This document shows, piece by piece, positions 54,604 to 63,839 of a stretch of 64,000 nucleotides of DNA. The translations under genes were made by a program, and so were the position numbers. The notes under the pieces were generated by a model, which was not told the DNA's origin, searched no databases, and was given only the letters and a program-made list of their open reading frames with translations. The stretch is from Microbulbifer sp. VAAF005 (lineage in GTDB: Bacteria > Pseudomonadota > Gammaproteobacteria > Pseudomonadales > Cellvibrionaceae). The stretch's first letter is position 1; each line of letters starts with the position of its first letter. The stretch covers positions 992,001 through 1,056,000 of the forward strand of contig NZ_CP120233.1 of assembly GCF_030012985.1 (NCBI RefSeq), written 5' to 3'.

Positions 54604-55863
54604 TTACCCAGCCAGGGGGGCTGAGGCCTCAAGCGTCTCATCCCCCCGCTCTACGGCGCGACGGAAAAAGAACAGGGTAATCAGAATTACTGTGATGGGT
54701 ACCAGGGATAAGTAGAAAGCCACCTGGCCATCAAAAGCCTCGAAAACCGACCCGGTAATCAGTGAGCCCGTTGTACCGCCCAGCGCAGAAAAAATCACCA
54801 GTAAACCTGTCATTGCAGAGTGCTGGTGGGTGGGCAATGAACTGAGCATCACAGAATTGATAGCTGGGTATACAGGTGCCATAAACAAGCCAATCAGTGG
54901 TAAAACAAAAGCCGCCACTGGGGCACTAAGCCAGTTTACATCGGGATTCGCCACAATATTACTCGCCAGGGGCAAGCTAACGACCACCAGTAATCCCATC
55001 GCAACTAAGCAGACATTCAGCATCGGGTACCAGTGTACTTTGCGCATCATCACACCGGCACCAAGTCGCCCCAACGCCAGCCCTGCGGCAAAGATACTTG
55101 CAGCCTGAACACTCATTGCAGCCGGCAGCTTAAGAATTTCATTATTAAAGGTCGGCAACCAACTTCCTATCCCCTGCTCAATCAATACATAGAAAAATAC
55201 TGAGATCACGTAGATGTACACCAGGGGTTTGGCCATCAACTTTATCATCGCGATAAAGTCCTGTTTCGGGCTAGCCTCTTCGATTCGCGCCCCGGATTCA
55301 TCCAGCTCTGTGCACCAGAGCAATACAAATGCAATCACACAGACCACCGCCAACACCCAATAGACATTGAGCCAGGCAGTCGACCCTTGGTTCGATGAAT
55401 CAATAAAAGCGCTAAACAGCCAGTAACCACTGAGAACCCCCACCATAAACACCCCCTCCAGGGTGTTTAGAAGGCTCGCATGTGCGCTGCGGCCCTGCGC
55501 TAGTAATCCCACGGTGGAGTATGCGGCAACCTTTACCAATGCGAACGCAACACCCACCGACAAGAACAATAACTTCGCCGTCCAAAACCCGGGTAACAGG
55601 GGCATAGCTGTACAAGCCAGGGTGACGATTACCAGTCCCGTCAGCATCGCCCGCTTAAACCCCAGTCGGGGAAGCTGGGAGGCAATCAGGAAAGACACAA
55701 TACCGATGGGGATATCCTTGAACCCCTCCAGCACACTCGCAGCAGACTTACTCACCCCATAGGTATTGATTACCTGCAGGATCACAGTACCCACGCTGTT
55801 CAACAAAATGGCAAAGACAAAGTAGATAGCGAATAGAGATAGGAGTATGCGCTGATTCTTCAT
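54604..55863 (-). CDS. MFS sugar transporter
   Basis: A 419-residue inner-membrane transporter with 12 helices and an LPRLGFKRAMLTG loop after helix two. Inner segments (GVAFALVKVAAYSTVGLL, SVFFYVLIEQGIGSWLPTF) recall the FucP/FHS-type sugar:proton symporters. It lies between the LacI regulator and the divergent GH65 phosphorylase, so it probably imports the phosphorylase substrate. Substrate not known. Confidence 0.85.
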   Translation of the reverse strand: MKNQRILLSLFAIYFVFAILLNSVGTVILQVINTYGVSKSAASVLEGFKDIPIGIVSFLIASQLPRLGFKRAMLTGLVIVTLACTAMPLLPGFWTAKLLFLSVGVAFALVKVAAYSTVGLLAQGRSAHASLLNTLEGVFMVGVLSGYWLFSAFIDSSNQGSTAWLNVYWVLAVVCVIAFVLLWCTELDESGARIEEASPKQDFIAMIKLMAKPLVYIYVISVFFYVLIEQGIGSWLPTFNNEILKLPAAMSVQAASIFAAGLALGRLGAGVMMRKVHWYPMLNVCLVAMGLLVVVSLPLASNIVANPDVNWLSAPVAAFVLPLIGLFMAPVYPAINSVMLSSLPTHQHSAMTGLLVIFSALGGTTGSLITGSVFEAFDGQVAFYLSLVPITVILITLFFFRRAVERGDETLEASAPLAG

Positions 55864-56225
55864 AGTGGATTCTATCTGGCTCTGTGGTTTAGGCCGTCAG
55901 CCGTACCAACCTGTTATTGTACATTTTTTACCCAGACTTTGTAGAGAAAGGCGACTTCGCCCCAATGCCTGAAGAGACCCAGTATGTATCAGTCTGGCAA
56001 AAATTTGCAATCGCTTGCATAAAAATCAATGAAAATTTGGGAATGCCTTATGCCGATCAGTCACAAATCAACTGGCAGTTGACCCAGCAAAAGAAAATAA
56101 CCTCTATTTTTCAGTAAGTTACTGACTTTTCGGAAATGAAAATCAGGTCTATATTCTAGTAACAGCCAGGCTTAACCCCAGGCTTGCAATCGATTGCAAA
56201 AAGACATCAACTACGGATAGACTGA
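55864..56225. promoter_or_regulatory. Divergent promoter region with two LacI operators
   Basis: Site 1 TTGCAATCGCTTGCAT (56005-56020) and site 2 TTGCAATCGATTGCAA (56184-56199, a perfect 16-bp palindrome with a CG centre) are 179 bp apart. They match the LacI-family operator form. Looping between the two sites could repress both the MFS and GH65 genes. Bases 55920-56004 show no gene. Confidence 0.7.
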
Positions 56226-56291
56226 ATGCCCATAGCCGGAGGCCCAGCAGACCCGGCCCTAGAACCCAATCTCCAATCCAGTGAAAGTGGT

Positions 56292-58643
56292 ATGAAGCAA
56301 AAACAACAAATCAAACACAAGATCCACCCCTGGGACTTGGTGGAGGACACCTTCCAGCCCGAAGATTACAGCCTCAATGCCACCCTATTCTCCCTCGGTA
56401 ATGGCTATATCGGCTTGCGCGGTACCTTTGAGGAGGGTTTCGATCCAGAACCCTTTACGGATGGTTGTTACCTGAATGGAGTCTACGCCAGCGAACCTAT
56501 CACCTATGGTGAGTCTGCTTATGGCTACGCGCGCAACAACCAGAGGATGTTGACGGTTCCCGACGGCAAGACCATTTATATCAGCTTGGATGGAGAACGT
56601 TTTAGTCTCGCCCAAGGCGAGCTACTCAATTACGAGCGCCGGCTGGACATGGCCGCGGGGTTCAGCGAGAGAAAACTCACTTGGTGCTCCCCAAAAGGAA
56701 AAACCATTGAACTCAAAGTGCAGCGCCTGGTTTCCCTCAGTGAGAAAAACCTGTTAGCTCTGCAACTGGAACTCACTCCCATCGATTTTGACGGAGAGGT
56801 ACACCTGCAATCCTGCCTTGATGGTGACCTTGCCCAGGCAGAACGCAGTGAGGACCCACGCCTTGCCTCCCCTATTGACCGGGGAGATATCGAATGGCTG
56901 GAAAATACAGCTGAAGATGGTTATTTAGCCCTGCCTCTATCCGTTAAGAGCAGTGGCTTCTCTATACGATGCGCAGCCCTGCACCTTTGTGAGAGTGACA
57001 GCGATTACACGTCCAATAACCTCCGCAGTGAAGACTGCGTCTCGGTTGACTATCGCTTTGCTGCCCGCCGCAACACCCCTATTCGCCTAACCAAGTACGT
57101 CGCTTACTTTGCACAGCAAAATGCTGAGCCGATATCAGCTGGCGAATTGCATCATTACCTGGAGCGCTGTGCGGCTAAAAGTTTTGCGGACCATATCGAA
57201 ACCCAGCGTGCCCAAATGGACAACTTCTGGCTTGAGTCCGATATTCAGGTCAGTGGAAATGATGCCCTGCAGCAGGGAATACGTTTCAACCAGTACCACT
57301 TGTTCCAATCCCTAGGTCGGGATGGCAATACCAATATTGCAGCCAAAGGACTTTCCGGTGACGGCTATGACGGTCACTATTTCTGGGATACAGAAATCTA
57401 TGTACTACCGTTTTTCCTCTACACCCAACCCGAATTAGCGCGCGGTCTACTGGAATACCGCTACTCAATCCTCGATGCCGCACGAAAAAGGGCGAGGGAA
57501 ATGTCGATTCAAAAGGGAGCACTGTTTCCCTGGCGCACCATCGGCGGTGAGGAGTGCTCAGCCTATTACCCGGCAGGCACTGCGCAATACCATATCAATG
57601 CGGATATTGCCTACGCCGTGCGACATTACTGCCGGGTTACCGGTGATGTCGATTTTCTGCGCAACAAGGGCGCAGAAGTCGTGATAGAGGGCGCGCGTAT
57701 GTGGTTGGAGATTGGCCACTTCAACGCACTTCGCGACAACCAGTTCTGCATTAATGAGGTTACCGGACCAGACGAGTACACTGCCCTGGTTGACAATAAT
57801 TTCTACACAAACCTGATGGCCAAGGCCCATCTTGAATATGCTGTTGAAGTATTACAGTGGTTAAAATCATTCGATCCTGCAGCATGCGATGAGTTGACCC
57901 AGCGTATTCAACTCGACAAACAGGAAATTGATAACTGGGCCAAGGCCGCAGAAAGCATGTATCTGCCCTACGATGAAATGCAGGGTATACATTCTCAAGA
58001 CGATAGTTTTCTAAACAAACCCCGCTGGAATATTGCCGAAACGCCTGCCGATCAATTCCCGCTGTTACTTCACTATCATCCCCTGGTGATCTATCGACAC
58101 CAAGTTTGTAAACAGGCCGATGTCGTTCTTGGCCTGTTACTGGAAAGTTCAGAGTTTTCAATTGATCAGAAGCGTCGGGATTTCGACTTCTATGAACCGC
58201 TCACCACACACGACTCCACTTTGTCCGCTTGTATTCACAGCATTATTGCCAGTGAAGTTGGTTATCCGGATAAAGCGCTGAACTACTTCCAGCAAGTTGC
58301 GCGAATGGATCTGGATAACCACCACAACAATACCCAGCACGGCATACACACTGCCTGCATGGGGGGTACCTGGATGTGTATGGTCCAGGGATTTGCAGGA
58401 ATGCGCCTGCACGGCAATGAACTCAACTTCAATCCATACCTGCCCAATGGAATGGACGGCTATCGTTTCCGGTTGCAACTCCGTGGCCGCACGATCGCAA
58501 TCGATGTCGATTCTTACAGCGCCAGGTACACCTTGGTGAAAGGTGAAGCGCTCAGCCTTCATCACGGCAAGAAAATTCTATTCCTGGAGACACCAGGGCA
58601 AACAGAAACCATTCAAATAGCACCGATGGAGGAGGTATCCTGA
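56292..58643 (+). CDS. GH65 disaccharide phosphorylase (maltose/kojibiose type)
   Basis: An inverting phosphorylase of about 783 residues that splits a glucose disaccharide with phosphate to beta-glucose-1-phosphate and glucose. The N-terminal domain has FSLGNGYIGLRGTFEEG; the (alpha/alpha)6 catalytic domain has DGHYFWDTEIYVLPFF, then EECSAYYPAGTAQYHINADI. Glu495 in NEVTGPDEYTALVDNN is the likely catalytic acid of GH65. Starts at ATG 56292 (56226 gives 22 more codons). The downstream beta-phosphoglucomutase confirms the pathway. Exact disaccharide (maltose, kojibiose, nigerose or trehalose) is not decided. Confidence 0.9.
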   Translation: MKQKQQIKHKIHPWDLVEDTFQPEDYSLNATLFSLGNGYIGLRGTFEEGFDPEPFTDGCYLNGVYASEPITYGESAYGYARNNQRMLTVPDGKTIYISLDGERFSLAQGELLNYERRLDMAAGFSERKLTWCSPKGKTIELKVQRLVSLSEKNLLALQLELTPIDFDGEVHLQSCLDGDLAQAERSEDPRLASPIDRGDIEWLENTAEDGYLALPLSVKSSGFSIRCAALHLCESDSDYTSNNLRSEDCVSVDYRFAARRNTPIRLTKYVAYFAQQNAEPISAGELHHYLERCAAKSFADHIETQRAQMDNFWLESDIQVSGNDALQQGIRFNQYHLFQSLGRDGNTNIAAKGLSGDGYDGHYFWDTEIYVLPFFLYTQPELARGLLEYRYSILDAARKRAREMSIQKGALFPWRTIGGEECSAYYPAGTAQYHINADIAYAVRHYCRVTGDVDFLRNKGAEVVIEGARMWLEIGHFNALRDNQFCINEVTGPDEYTALVDNNFYTNLMAKAHLEYAVEVLQWLKSFDPAACDELTQRIQLDKQEIDNWAKAAESMYLPYDEMQGIHSQDDSFLNKPRWNIAETPADQFPLLLHYHPLVIYRHQVCKQADVVLGLLLESSEFSIDQKRRDFDFYEPLTTHDSTLSACIHSIIASEVGYPDKALNYFQQVARMDLDNHHNNTQHGIHTACMGGTWMCMVQGFAGMRLHGNELNFNPYLPNGMDGYRFRLQLRGRTIAIDVDSYSARYTLVKGEALSLHHGKKILFLETPGQTETIQIAPMEEVS

Positions 58644-59341
58644 TGATCTATCGTGCAGCAATCTTTGATCTCGACGGCGTTATTGCAGACACCGCACGTC
58701 TCCACCTGATCGCATGGCAACAGCTGGCTGAAGGGCTCAACCTTTCCTGGACAGCGGATACTGAAGAGCGCTTAAAGGGCCTGGAAAGAATGGCTTCCCT
58801 TGAGGTGATTCTCGGGGAAAAAAGCAGCAATTACACTGAAGAAGCAAAAATTGCACTGGCTGCAAGGAAAAACAGCCGCTACCAGGAATTAATCCGCAGC
58901 CTATCCCCCGCAGACCTGTTACCGGGCGCCGGTGAACTGCTCGCATGGTTAAATTCTCAGCATATTCCGGTCGGCCTCGCCTCAGCGAGTAAAAACGCAC
59001 CGGCGGTATTGGAAGCCCTGGGAATATCCCGTTGCTTTTCTGTTATTGCAGACCCAGAAAAATCTGCACCTAAACCTGCACCAGATATATTCCTAGCCGC
59101 CGCCAAAGGCCTCGGAATTGATCCAGAGTTTTGCATTGCTTTTGAAGATGCGCCCGCTGGAGTCAGTGCAATTAAGTCCGCAAATGGCATGACGGCTGTA
59201 GGCATAGGTAATCCAGATTCGTTAAAGGACGCAGACTATACGCTGGACAGTCTGGAACAATTTGTGCCAAATGATTTCTTTCTATCAGTACTAGCAGAAT
59301 CAGGTATGCGCCAAAGTAAAGGCTTGGCTGTTAACGAATAA
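58643..59341 (+). CDS. pgmB: Beta-phosphoglucomutase
   Basis: A 232-residue HAD-family phosphatase/mutase: nucleophile loop AIFDLDGVIADTARLH, the cap helices, then LASASKNAPAVLEALG, KPAPDIFLAAAKGLG and the acidic loop FEDAPAGVSAIKSANG. It converts beta-glucose-1-phosphate, produced by the phosphorylase, into glucose-6-phosphate. ATG overlaps the GH65 stop (TGATG), so translation is coupled. Together with the MFS and LacI genes this makes a complete disaccharide use module. Confidence 0.92.
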   Translation: MIYRAAIFDLDGVIADTARLHLIAWQQLAEGLNLSWTADTEERLKGLERMASLEVILGEKSSNYTEEAKIALAARKNSRYQELIRSLSPADLLPGAGELLAWLNSQHIPVGLASASKNAPAVLEALGISRCFSVIADPEKSAPKPAPDIFLAAAKGLGIDPEFCIAFEDAPAGVSAIKSANGMTAVGIGNPDSLKDADYTLDSLEQFVPNDFFLSVLAESGMRQSKGLAVNE

Positions 59342-59520
59342 AGTGAGATAAGCACAAGAGTGAAAGCCTATTTATAGAGCAAGCATTTAGCTCCGATAGA
59401 GTCTTTCTACCAAATTCCTATTCCATTATTAATAGCTAAAGGCTGCTACCTCTCTACAACTTACATATTGCTATGGAGATAAAAAAAGTAGCAGCCATAC
59501 CGATTAGAGACATTCAACCT

Positions 59521-60387
59521 CTAATTTTCAAAGCAAGCGCCCTCGACAACATCAGCCGTATTTCCAACCCAAGAGTTCACACATGGGAAGTTGTTATCGC
59601 CAAGGTCCGCATTATTATTGTCAGTCGCTTCATTACTAACAATGGTATTGCCTTCTTGACCGTCATCGCAAACAAAAGTATCTCCCGGTAAATAAACACC
59701 AGTTGCAGTATTAGTAATTTCCACTCCATTGCCTTCTACAACAGTTTGCGAGATAACATTCCTATCACTACAAACAATCACTCCATACTGATCAAAACCA
59801 GATACCATATTTGACAAAATATAAGAGCTGTCCGCACCCACTTGAAGAATCACCCCCCAAGCTCCACTAGCACTGGTAGATGTAGATACTTCATTTGCAA
59901 TAAGTGTAGAATTACTGCCGTTTATAGCTACTCCAATTTCCGTAGTTTCAGAGATTACCGAGTTAGACAACGTATTATTGTCTGACACAAAAGCCACTGA
60001 AACGGCATTGCCCTCAAAGGCTATACCTGTCACCGTATGCGCCCCGCTTCCTATTGCCTCTACACCGAACCCACAACCTTGCACCTTGCCACTTGATAAA
60101 GCTCCGCCAGTGACAACAGCTCCAGTGCCATCTAGAAATATCCCATCAACATCAAAATCACACTCAATAGTAAATCCATTTAAATCAAGATAACCACCAG
60201 GTCCGACGACAGTCAGTGCAAGGTCAAACGCTGATGAACAAGACAAATCCTCCGTGAGAACTTCAGCTGTAGTAATGATATCACCGCAGGAGACATCAGC
60301 CTTTGCGCCGTAGGATGTAATCAATACACATCCTGCAAACAACATACGAATCAAACCTGAAGGCCGTTTGATGTATCTATCTTTCAT
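59521..60387 (-). CDS. Secreted right-handed beta-helix protein, paralogue 1
   Basis: A 288-residue exported protein; signal MKDRYIKRPSGLIRMLFAGC and on to SYGAKA begins at ATG 60387 with GAGGAG upstream. Mature N-terminus DVSCGDIITTAEVLTEDLSC, then LDLNGFTIEC, followed by repeated N-x-(I/V) turn units (SDNNTLSNSVIS, GSNSTLIANEV) as in right-handed parallel beta-helices. It shares this plan, and a C-terminal W-x-GNT segment, with the gene at 61676-62482. Function unknown. Confidence 0.85.
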   Translation of the reverse strand: MKDRYIKRPSGLIRMLFAGCVLITSYGAKADVSCGDIITTAEVLTEDLSCSSAFDLALTVVGPGGYLDLNGFTIECDFDVDGIFLDGTGAVVTGGALSSGKVQGCGFGVEAIGSGAHTVTGIAFEGNAVSVAFVSDNNTLSNSVISETTEIGVAINGSNSTLIANEVSTSTSASGAWGVILQVGADSSYILSNMVSGFDQYGVIVCSDRNVISQTVVEGNGVEITNTATGVYLPGDTFVCDDGQEGNTIVSNEATDNNNADLGDNNFPCVNSWVGNTADVVEGACFEN

Positions 60388-60583
60388 AAAATCTCCTCAA
60401 ACGAAATTATAAACGCCCATCTATAAAGTAGACCTAACCCATATTGGTCTAGATTTGAGAATCAACCATGAGAAATTATTCTCAACGAAAAAGTTATCAG
60501 CTTAAGGGGCCTTACTTCGCCTGATAAAACGGGGGCGGATATTCTTTAGTTACCAGGGAATCAGCAATACCAACAACTATTAA
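60388..60583. other. Intergenic spacer before MITE copy 2
   Basis: Contains the promoter for the beta-helix gene on minus. Nothing else supportable. The MITE follows directly. Confidence 0.5.
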
Positions 60584-60846
60584 GGAGCCTCTGAATAACT
60601 CCGTAATGCCTCTGCGGGTCTTGAAGGCTGCAGATGTTAGGCGCAGCTCGCCGCGAATGGCCGTAGCCCTTTGCAAGAGCTGCAACGCAGCAGCTGTGGC
60701 CTTCAAGGCCCGCCCTTCGGGGCTTGCAGAGCGATTCACACTCCGCGTTGCGACTTCTTGAAAGGTCTAGACATTCCTGCGAAGCCGCGCCTTGATTGTG
60801 AACCGCTCTGCATGCCAGAAGTATCACGGAGTTATTCAGAGGCTCC
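60584..60846. mobile_element. MITE, IS5-like ends, copy 2 (263 bp, longest)
   Basis: Inverted repeats GGAGCCTCTGAATAACTCCG and CGGAGTTATTCAGAGGCTCC match perfectly over 20 bp. The flanks are TTAA at 60580-60583 and 60847-60850, a 4-bp target duplication. Internal blocks are shared with copies at 12958 and 16375. No transposase. It needs an IS5-group transposase supplied in trans. Confidence 0.9.
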
Positions 60847-61046
60847 TTAAATACATTGCTATCACGGCAATACTTGGCTCAATGAAACAGCACAACTTTC
60901 ATCATAAGTGCCAGTTATATTTTGAAACCAGCATTTAGACAAGAAGGTTGTTTTCATGCCCTAGACATCAGCAGAAAACAACTCCAAGCTAAAATAACAT
61001 TGCCACTCGATACTATTAGATAATCTAGTGGCAGATCGATAAAATC

Positions 61047-61505
61047 CTATTGTTCAATAAATCTTATCAGGGAGGGATCTATCTTGCAGATACAATCTGT
61101 TATTGGATCTCCAACATCAATCAATTTAAAGTCACAAAACTCGAACCCAGGCCCCACCGAACAGCCCACAAGTACGGGGCCTGAAATTGGCTCTGCAGCC
61201 TGCCACGCACCAGCAGGAACGACATGACAAAACGCATTACTTTCTGCAGAAATTTCAATCTTTTGTAAACAACTATCTTGTTCAGTCCAAATATAGAGAT
61301 ATAAGCCTTCCCCCTGATATAAATTCCAAACCTCATCAGATTCGACCCGGTGAAATTTCGACACTTCACCTTTCTGTAAGGAGAAGTAAATATGCGTCAA
61401 TGCACTTCGCTTCTGCCCATCCTCCCTTGTCACTTTTGAATTCGACTTAAACACCTGAAGAAATTTCCCACCTTCAGGATGATCAATTAAGTTATCAGGC
61501 TTCAT
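61047..61505 (-). CDS. Cupin_5 (DUF985) protein
   Basis: A 152-residue small cupin: LIDHPEGGKFLQVFKSNSKV, SALTHIYFSLQKGEVSKFHRV with the metal-binding H-x-H-type residues, LYQGEGLYLYIW and VVPAGAWQAAEP. This is the DUF985/cupin_5 family; sugar epimerase-like or unknown function. Sits between MITE copy 2 and the second beta-helix gene. Start ATG 61505. Confidence 0.85.
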   Translation of the reverse strand: MKPDNLIDHPEGGKFLQVFKSNSKVTREDGQKRSALTHIYFSLQKGEVSKFHRVESDEVWNLYQGEGLYLYIWTEQDSCLQKIEISAESNAFCHVVPAGAWQAAEPISGPVLVGCSVGPGFEFCDFKLIDVGDPITDCICKIDPSLIRFIEQ

Positions 61506-61675
61506 GGATTAATCAGCACCTTGTAATCAGAGTTAGAAACATGTCTGATACTACATTACCACATAATGTATCAGTGAAATTTAATCCTTATAGAACAACA
61601 AGCAAAATAGTTGAGCGGATACGAATTGAACACAGGCTCACCCAGATTACTTTAGGATGAGCCTTGCAGGCAGTT

Positions 61676-62482
61676 CTAGTTTAAGCAGCTGGGGTTAGCA
61701 GTAGTAAAAGTATTTCCAAGCCAAACATTGGTATTACTACACGCATTTGCATTTAGTTCTTCCAAGTCAAAATCCGTGTTACTCTCAGATGTATTGTTGA
61801 GAATATAATTAAAAAACTGATTATCCGCTTCCATATAGATACCCACTGAACCATTCATCTCAGAGGTGTTCTGGCTATAGTTCCCGAAGCTGGAATCAGC
61901 AATATAAATTCCATATCGATTATTATCATATATATAATTCTGGGTTAAATTTGGGGCATCACCATCCAACTGAATCCCATCCAATAAATTACTTTCGATA
62001 TTGTTTGAAATTAAGGTATTTCTTAGCCCAGTAACTAATATACCAGTATTACCATTACCATTAGCACTTGAATTAGTAATTAGATTGAAGTCGCTCGATA
62101 CCGCCAACCCTACAAAGTCATTATTGTTCGCAGAAATATTGGTTACATTATGAAATCCATCACCAGCCAATCTAACCCCCGTCTGGCAGAATGATATAGT
62201 ACCTGCGCCCTCCAAATACCCCACAAGACCGACAACATCTATGCCTATTGCAGAATTATTGTCACAAGTAATGGTATGACCATTCATATCCAGGCCACCA
62301 GTTGGGCCAACAATGGTTATCGCGATATTATCTGTACATACCAAATCATCATCCAAAACTTCTCGGGTGTTAATGGTATCACCACAATCAACCGCCGATG
62401 CAAGCCCGGATATTAGCAAGCAAAAAGCACCTGCAAATATAGATAAAGAACACTTCATACCTTGTAATTGCCATATAGCCAT
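61676..62482 (-). CDS. Secreted right-handed beta-helix protein, paralogue 2
   Basis: A 268-residue exported protein; the signal segment SLSIFAGAFCLLISGLASA follows either ATG 62482 (GAGGG upstream) or ATG 62458. Mature N-terminus VDCGDTINTREVLDDDLVC, then LDMNGHTITCDN, very like paralogue 1. Repeated N-rich turns (SANNNDFVGLAVSSDFNLIT, LISNNIESNLLDGIQLDG) are typical of a right-handed parallel beta-helix. The C-terminus again has VWLGNTF. Function unknown. Confidence 0.85.
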   Translation of the reverse strand: MAIWQLQGMKCSLSIFAGAFCLLISGLASAVDCGDTINTREVLDDDLVCTDNIAITIVGPTGGLDMNGHTITCDNNSAIGIDVVGLVGYLEGAGTISFCQTGVRLAGDGFHNVTNISANNNDFVGLAVSSDFNLITNSSANGNGNTGILVTGLRNTLISNNIESNLLDGIQLDGDAPNLTQNYIYDNNRYGIYIADSSFGNYSQNTSEMNGSVGIYMEADNQFFNYILNNTSESNTDFDLEELNANACSNTNVWLGNTFTTANPSCLN

Positions 62483-62795
62483 CTTACTACCCTCTATAAA
62501 ATCAGTTAATAATGACCTTCTCCTGAACAGAGTGTGATCCAGCTTGCTAAAAGGGCTATAAGAAATTTCTCTTAAAGAAATGGCAACTAAGTACGGAATC
62601 TAAACATCTGTGAATGGTAAATAGTGGCTATCTACGCCAATTAGACAAAACGCAAGAAAGCAGTGTTGGATATGAAGCCAATGGGCCTTTACATGGGAAG
62701 TTTAAGGGGGCGGCACTCATTACCCTCCTTTTCCCTCCCCTAAAAAAATCTGCGCAAATCTGCCGCCAGCCTGATTACTATTATTGCTCTTTGTC
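62483..62795. other. Intergenic region, no gene seen
   Basis: About 310 bases between the beta-helix promoter and the methyltransferase end. A 70-codon open frame at 62614 has no ribosome site or recognisable domain. Otherwise nothing visible. Confidence 0.45.
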
Positions 62796-63568
62796 TCAAG
62801 TAACTTTGACTCCTTTAATAGTATAAATTAGCGGAATCTCATGTCCTTTAAAAGACAGGTAGTATTTCCCCTTCTCACGCTCCTCCATGCCATCAAAACA
62901 GTTGTAAGGACTATACGGGTATTCTTTTAGTTGAGCGATTTGAATACCATATTTTAATAATGCACTCACAACATCGCTAATCGGATGTGACCAGGTGGCT
63001 AGGGTAGACTTGTCACCCCGATCATTCTCTGTATAGGTACCCTGCTCTTCAATATCTGGATCGGCTCGATGAAAGTATGTGTAACCAGAGAAAATATCAT
63101 AAAATGGATGAAATTCTGCGATGTAGAAAGTCCCCCCGGCTTTAAGCATTGAGCAACAACTGATGCCCATCGTTCAATATCCGGCAACCAACAGAGTGCG
63201 CCGTAGGAAGTAAAGACGACATCAAATTCTTTATTGTTTGACTCTCCAAAACTGTAGATATCGTTGCAGATAAACTCTCCATGTAAACCTGAACGATCAG
63301 AAAGAACCTGTGCTTCAGCAATGGCTATAGAAGAAATATCAACTCCCGTCACCTTCGCCCCCAATCGAGCCCAAGATAAGGTATCCAATCCAAAATGGCA
63401 CTGTAAGTGGAGTAAACTTTTTCCAGACACACTACCTATATCTGAAAGCTCGACTTCATTTAAGGTAGATTTTCCGCTTAGAAATCCATCAATATTATAA
63501 AATTCAGACTTCACATGAATACGGGTGCGGCTATCCCAGGAGTGTCGGTTAATTTCAAAAAAATCCAT
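62796..63568 (-). pseudogene. Class I SAM-dependent methyltransferase, frameshifted
   Basis: The gene begins at ATG 63568 (MDFFEINRHSWDSRTRIHVK). Motif I is SLLHLQCHFGLDTLSWARLG, then VDISSIAIAEAQVLSDRSG, then FDVVFTSYGALCWLPDIERW. After KPGG the frame fails at a G6 run (C6 at 63132-63137 on plus). The other frame goes on as TFYIAEFHPFYDIFSG to the C-terminus at 62796 (YLSFKGHEIPLIY). One extra G would restore a single protein of about 257 residues. Substrate unknown. Confidence 0.85.
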
Positions 63569-63839
63569 GACTCACCTTCTAATTACTTATATTTATCGAT
63601 TCTATTTAATTATCAAGGGTAAGAAATTTAAATTTACTTGTAAGTCCTATTCCGTTATGCCTCAAGTTCAAGAAAACTAAGATTGCCAATCATTCTAACT
63701 ATATATTTACAGTAATGCTTCAGCTACAAAAGGCTCTATTGAACTAAATTGCAAGTACAAATCATGATTTACTATAAAGCAGGCTAAGAATCTTTGAGAA
63801 AAGCCCTAAATGGGGACAATAGAAGATAGAATCCTTAAT

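Noticed and set aside
62614..62826. 70-codon plus-strand ORF
   Set aside because: It overlaps the end of the methyltransferase frame on the other strand and has no start site or domain.
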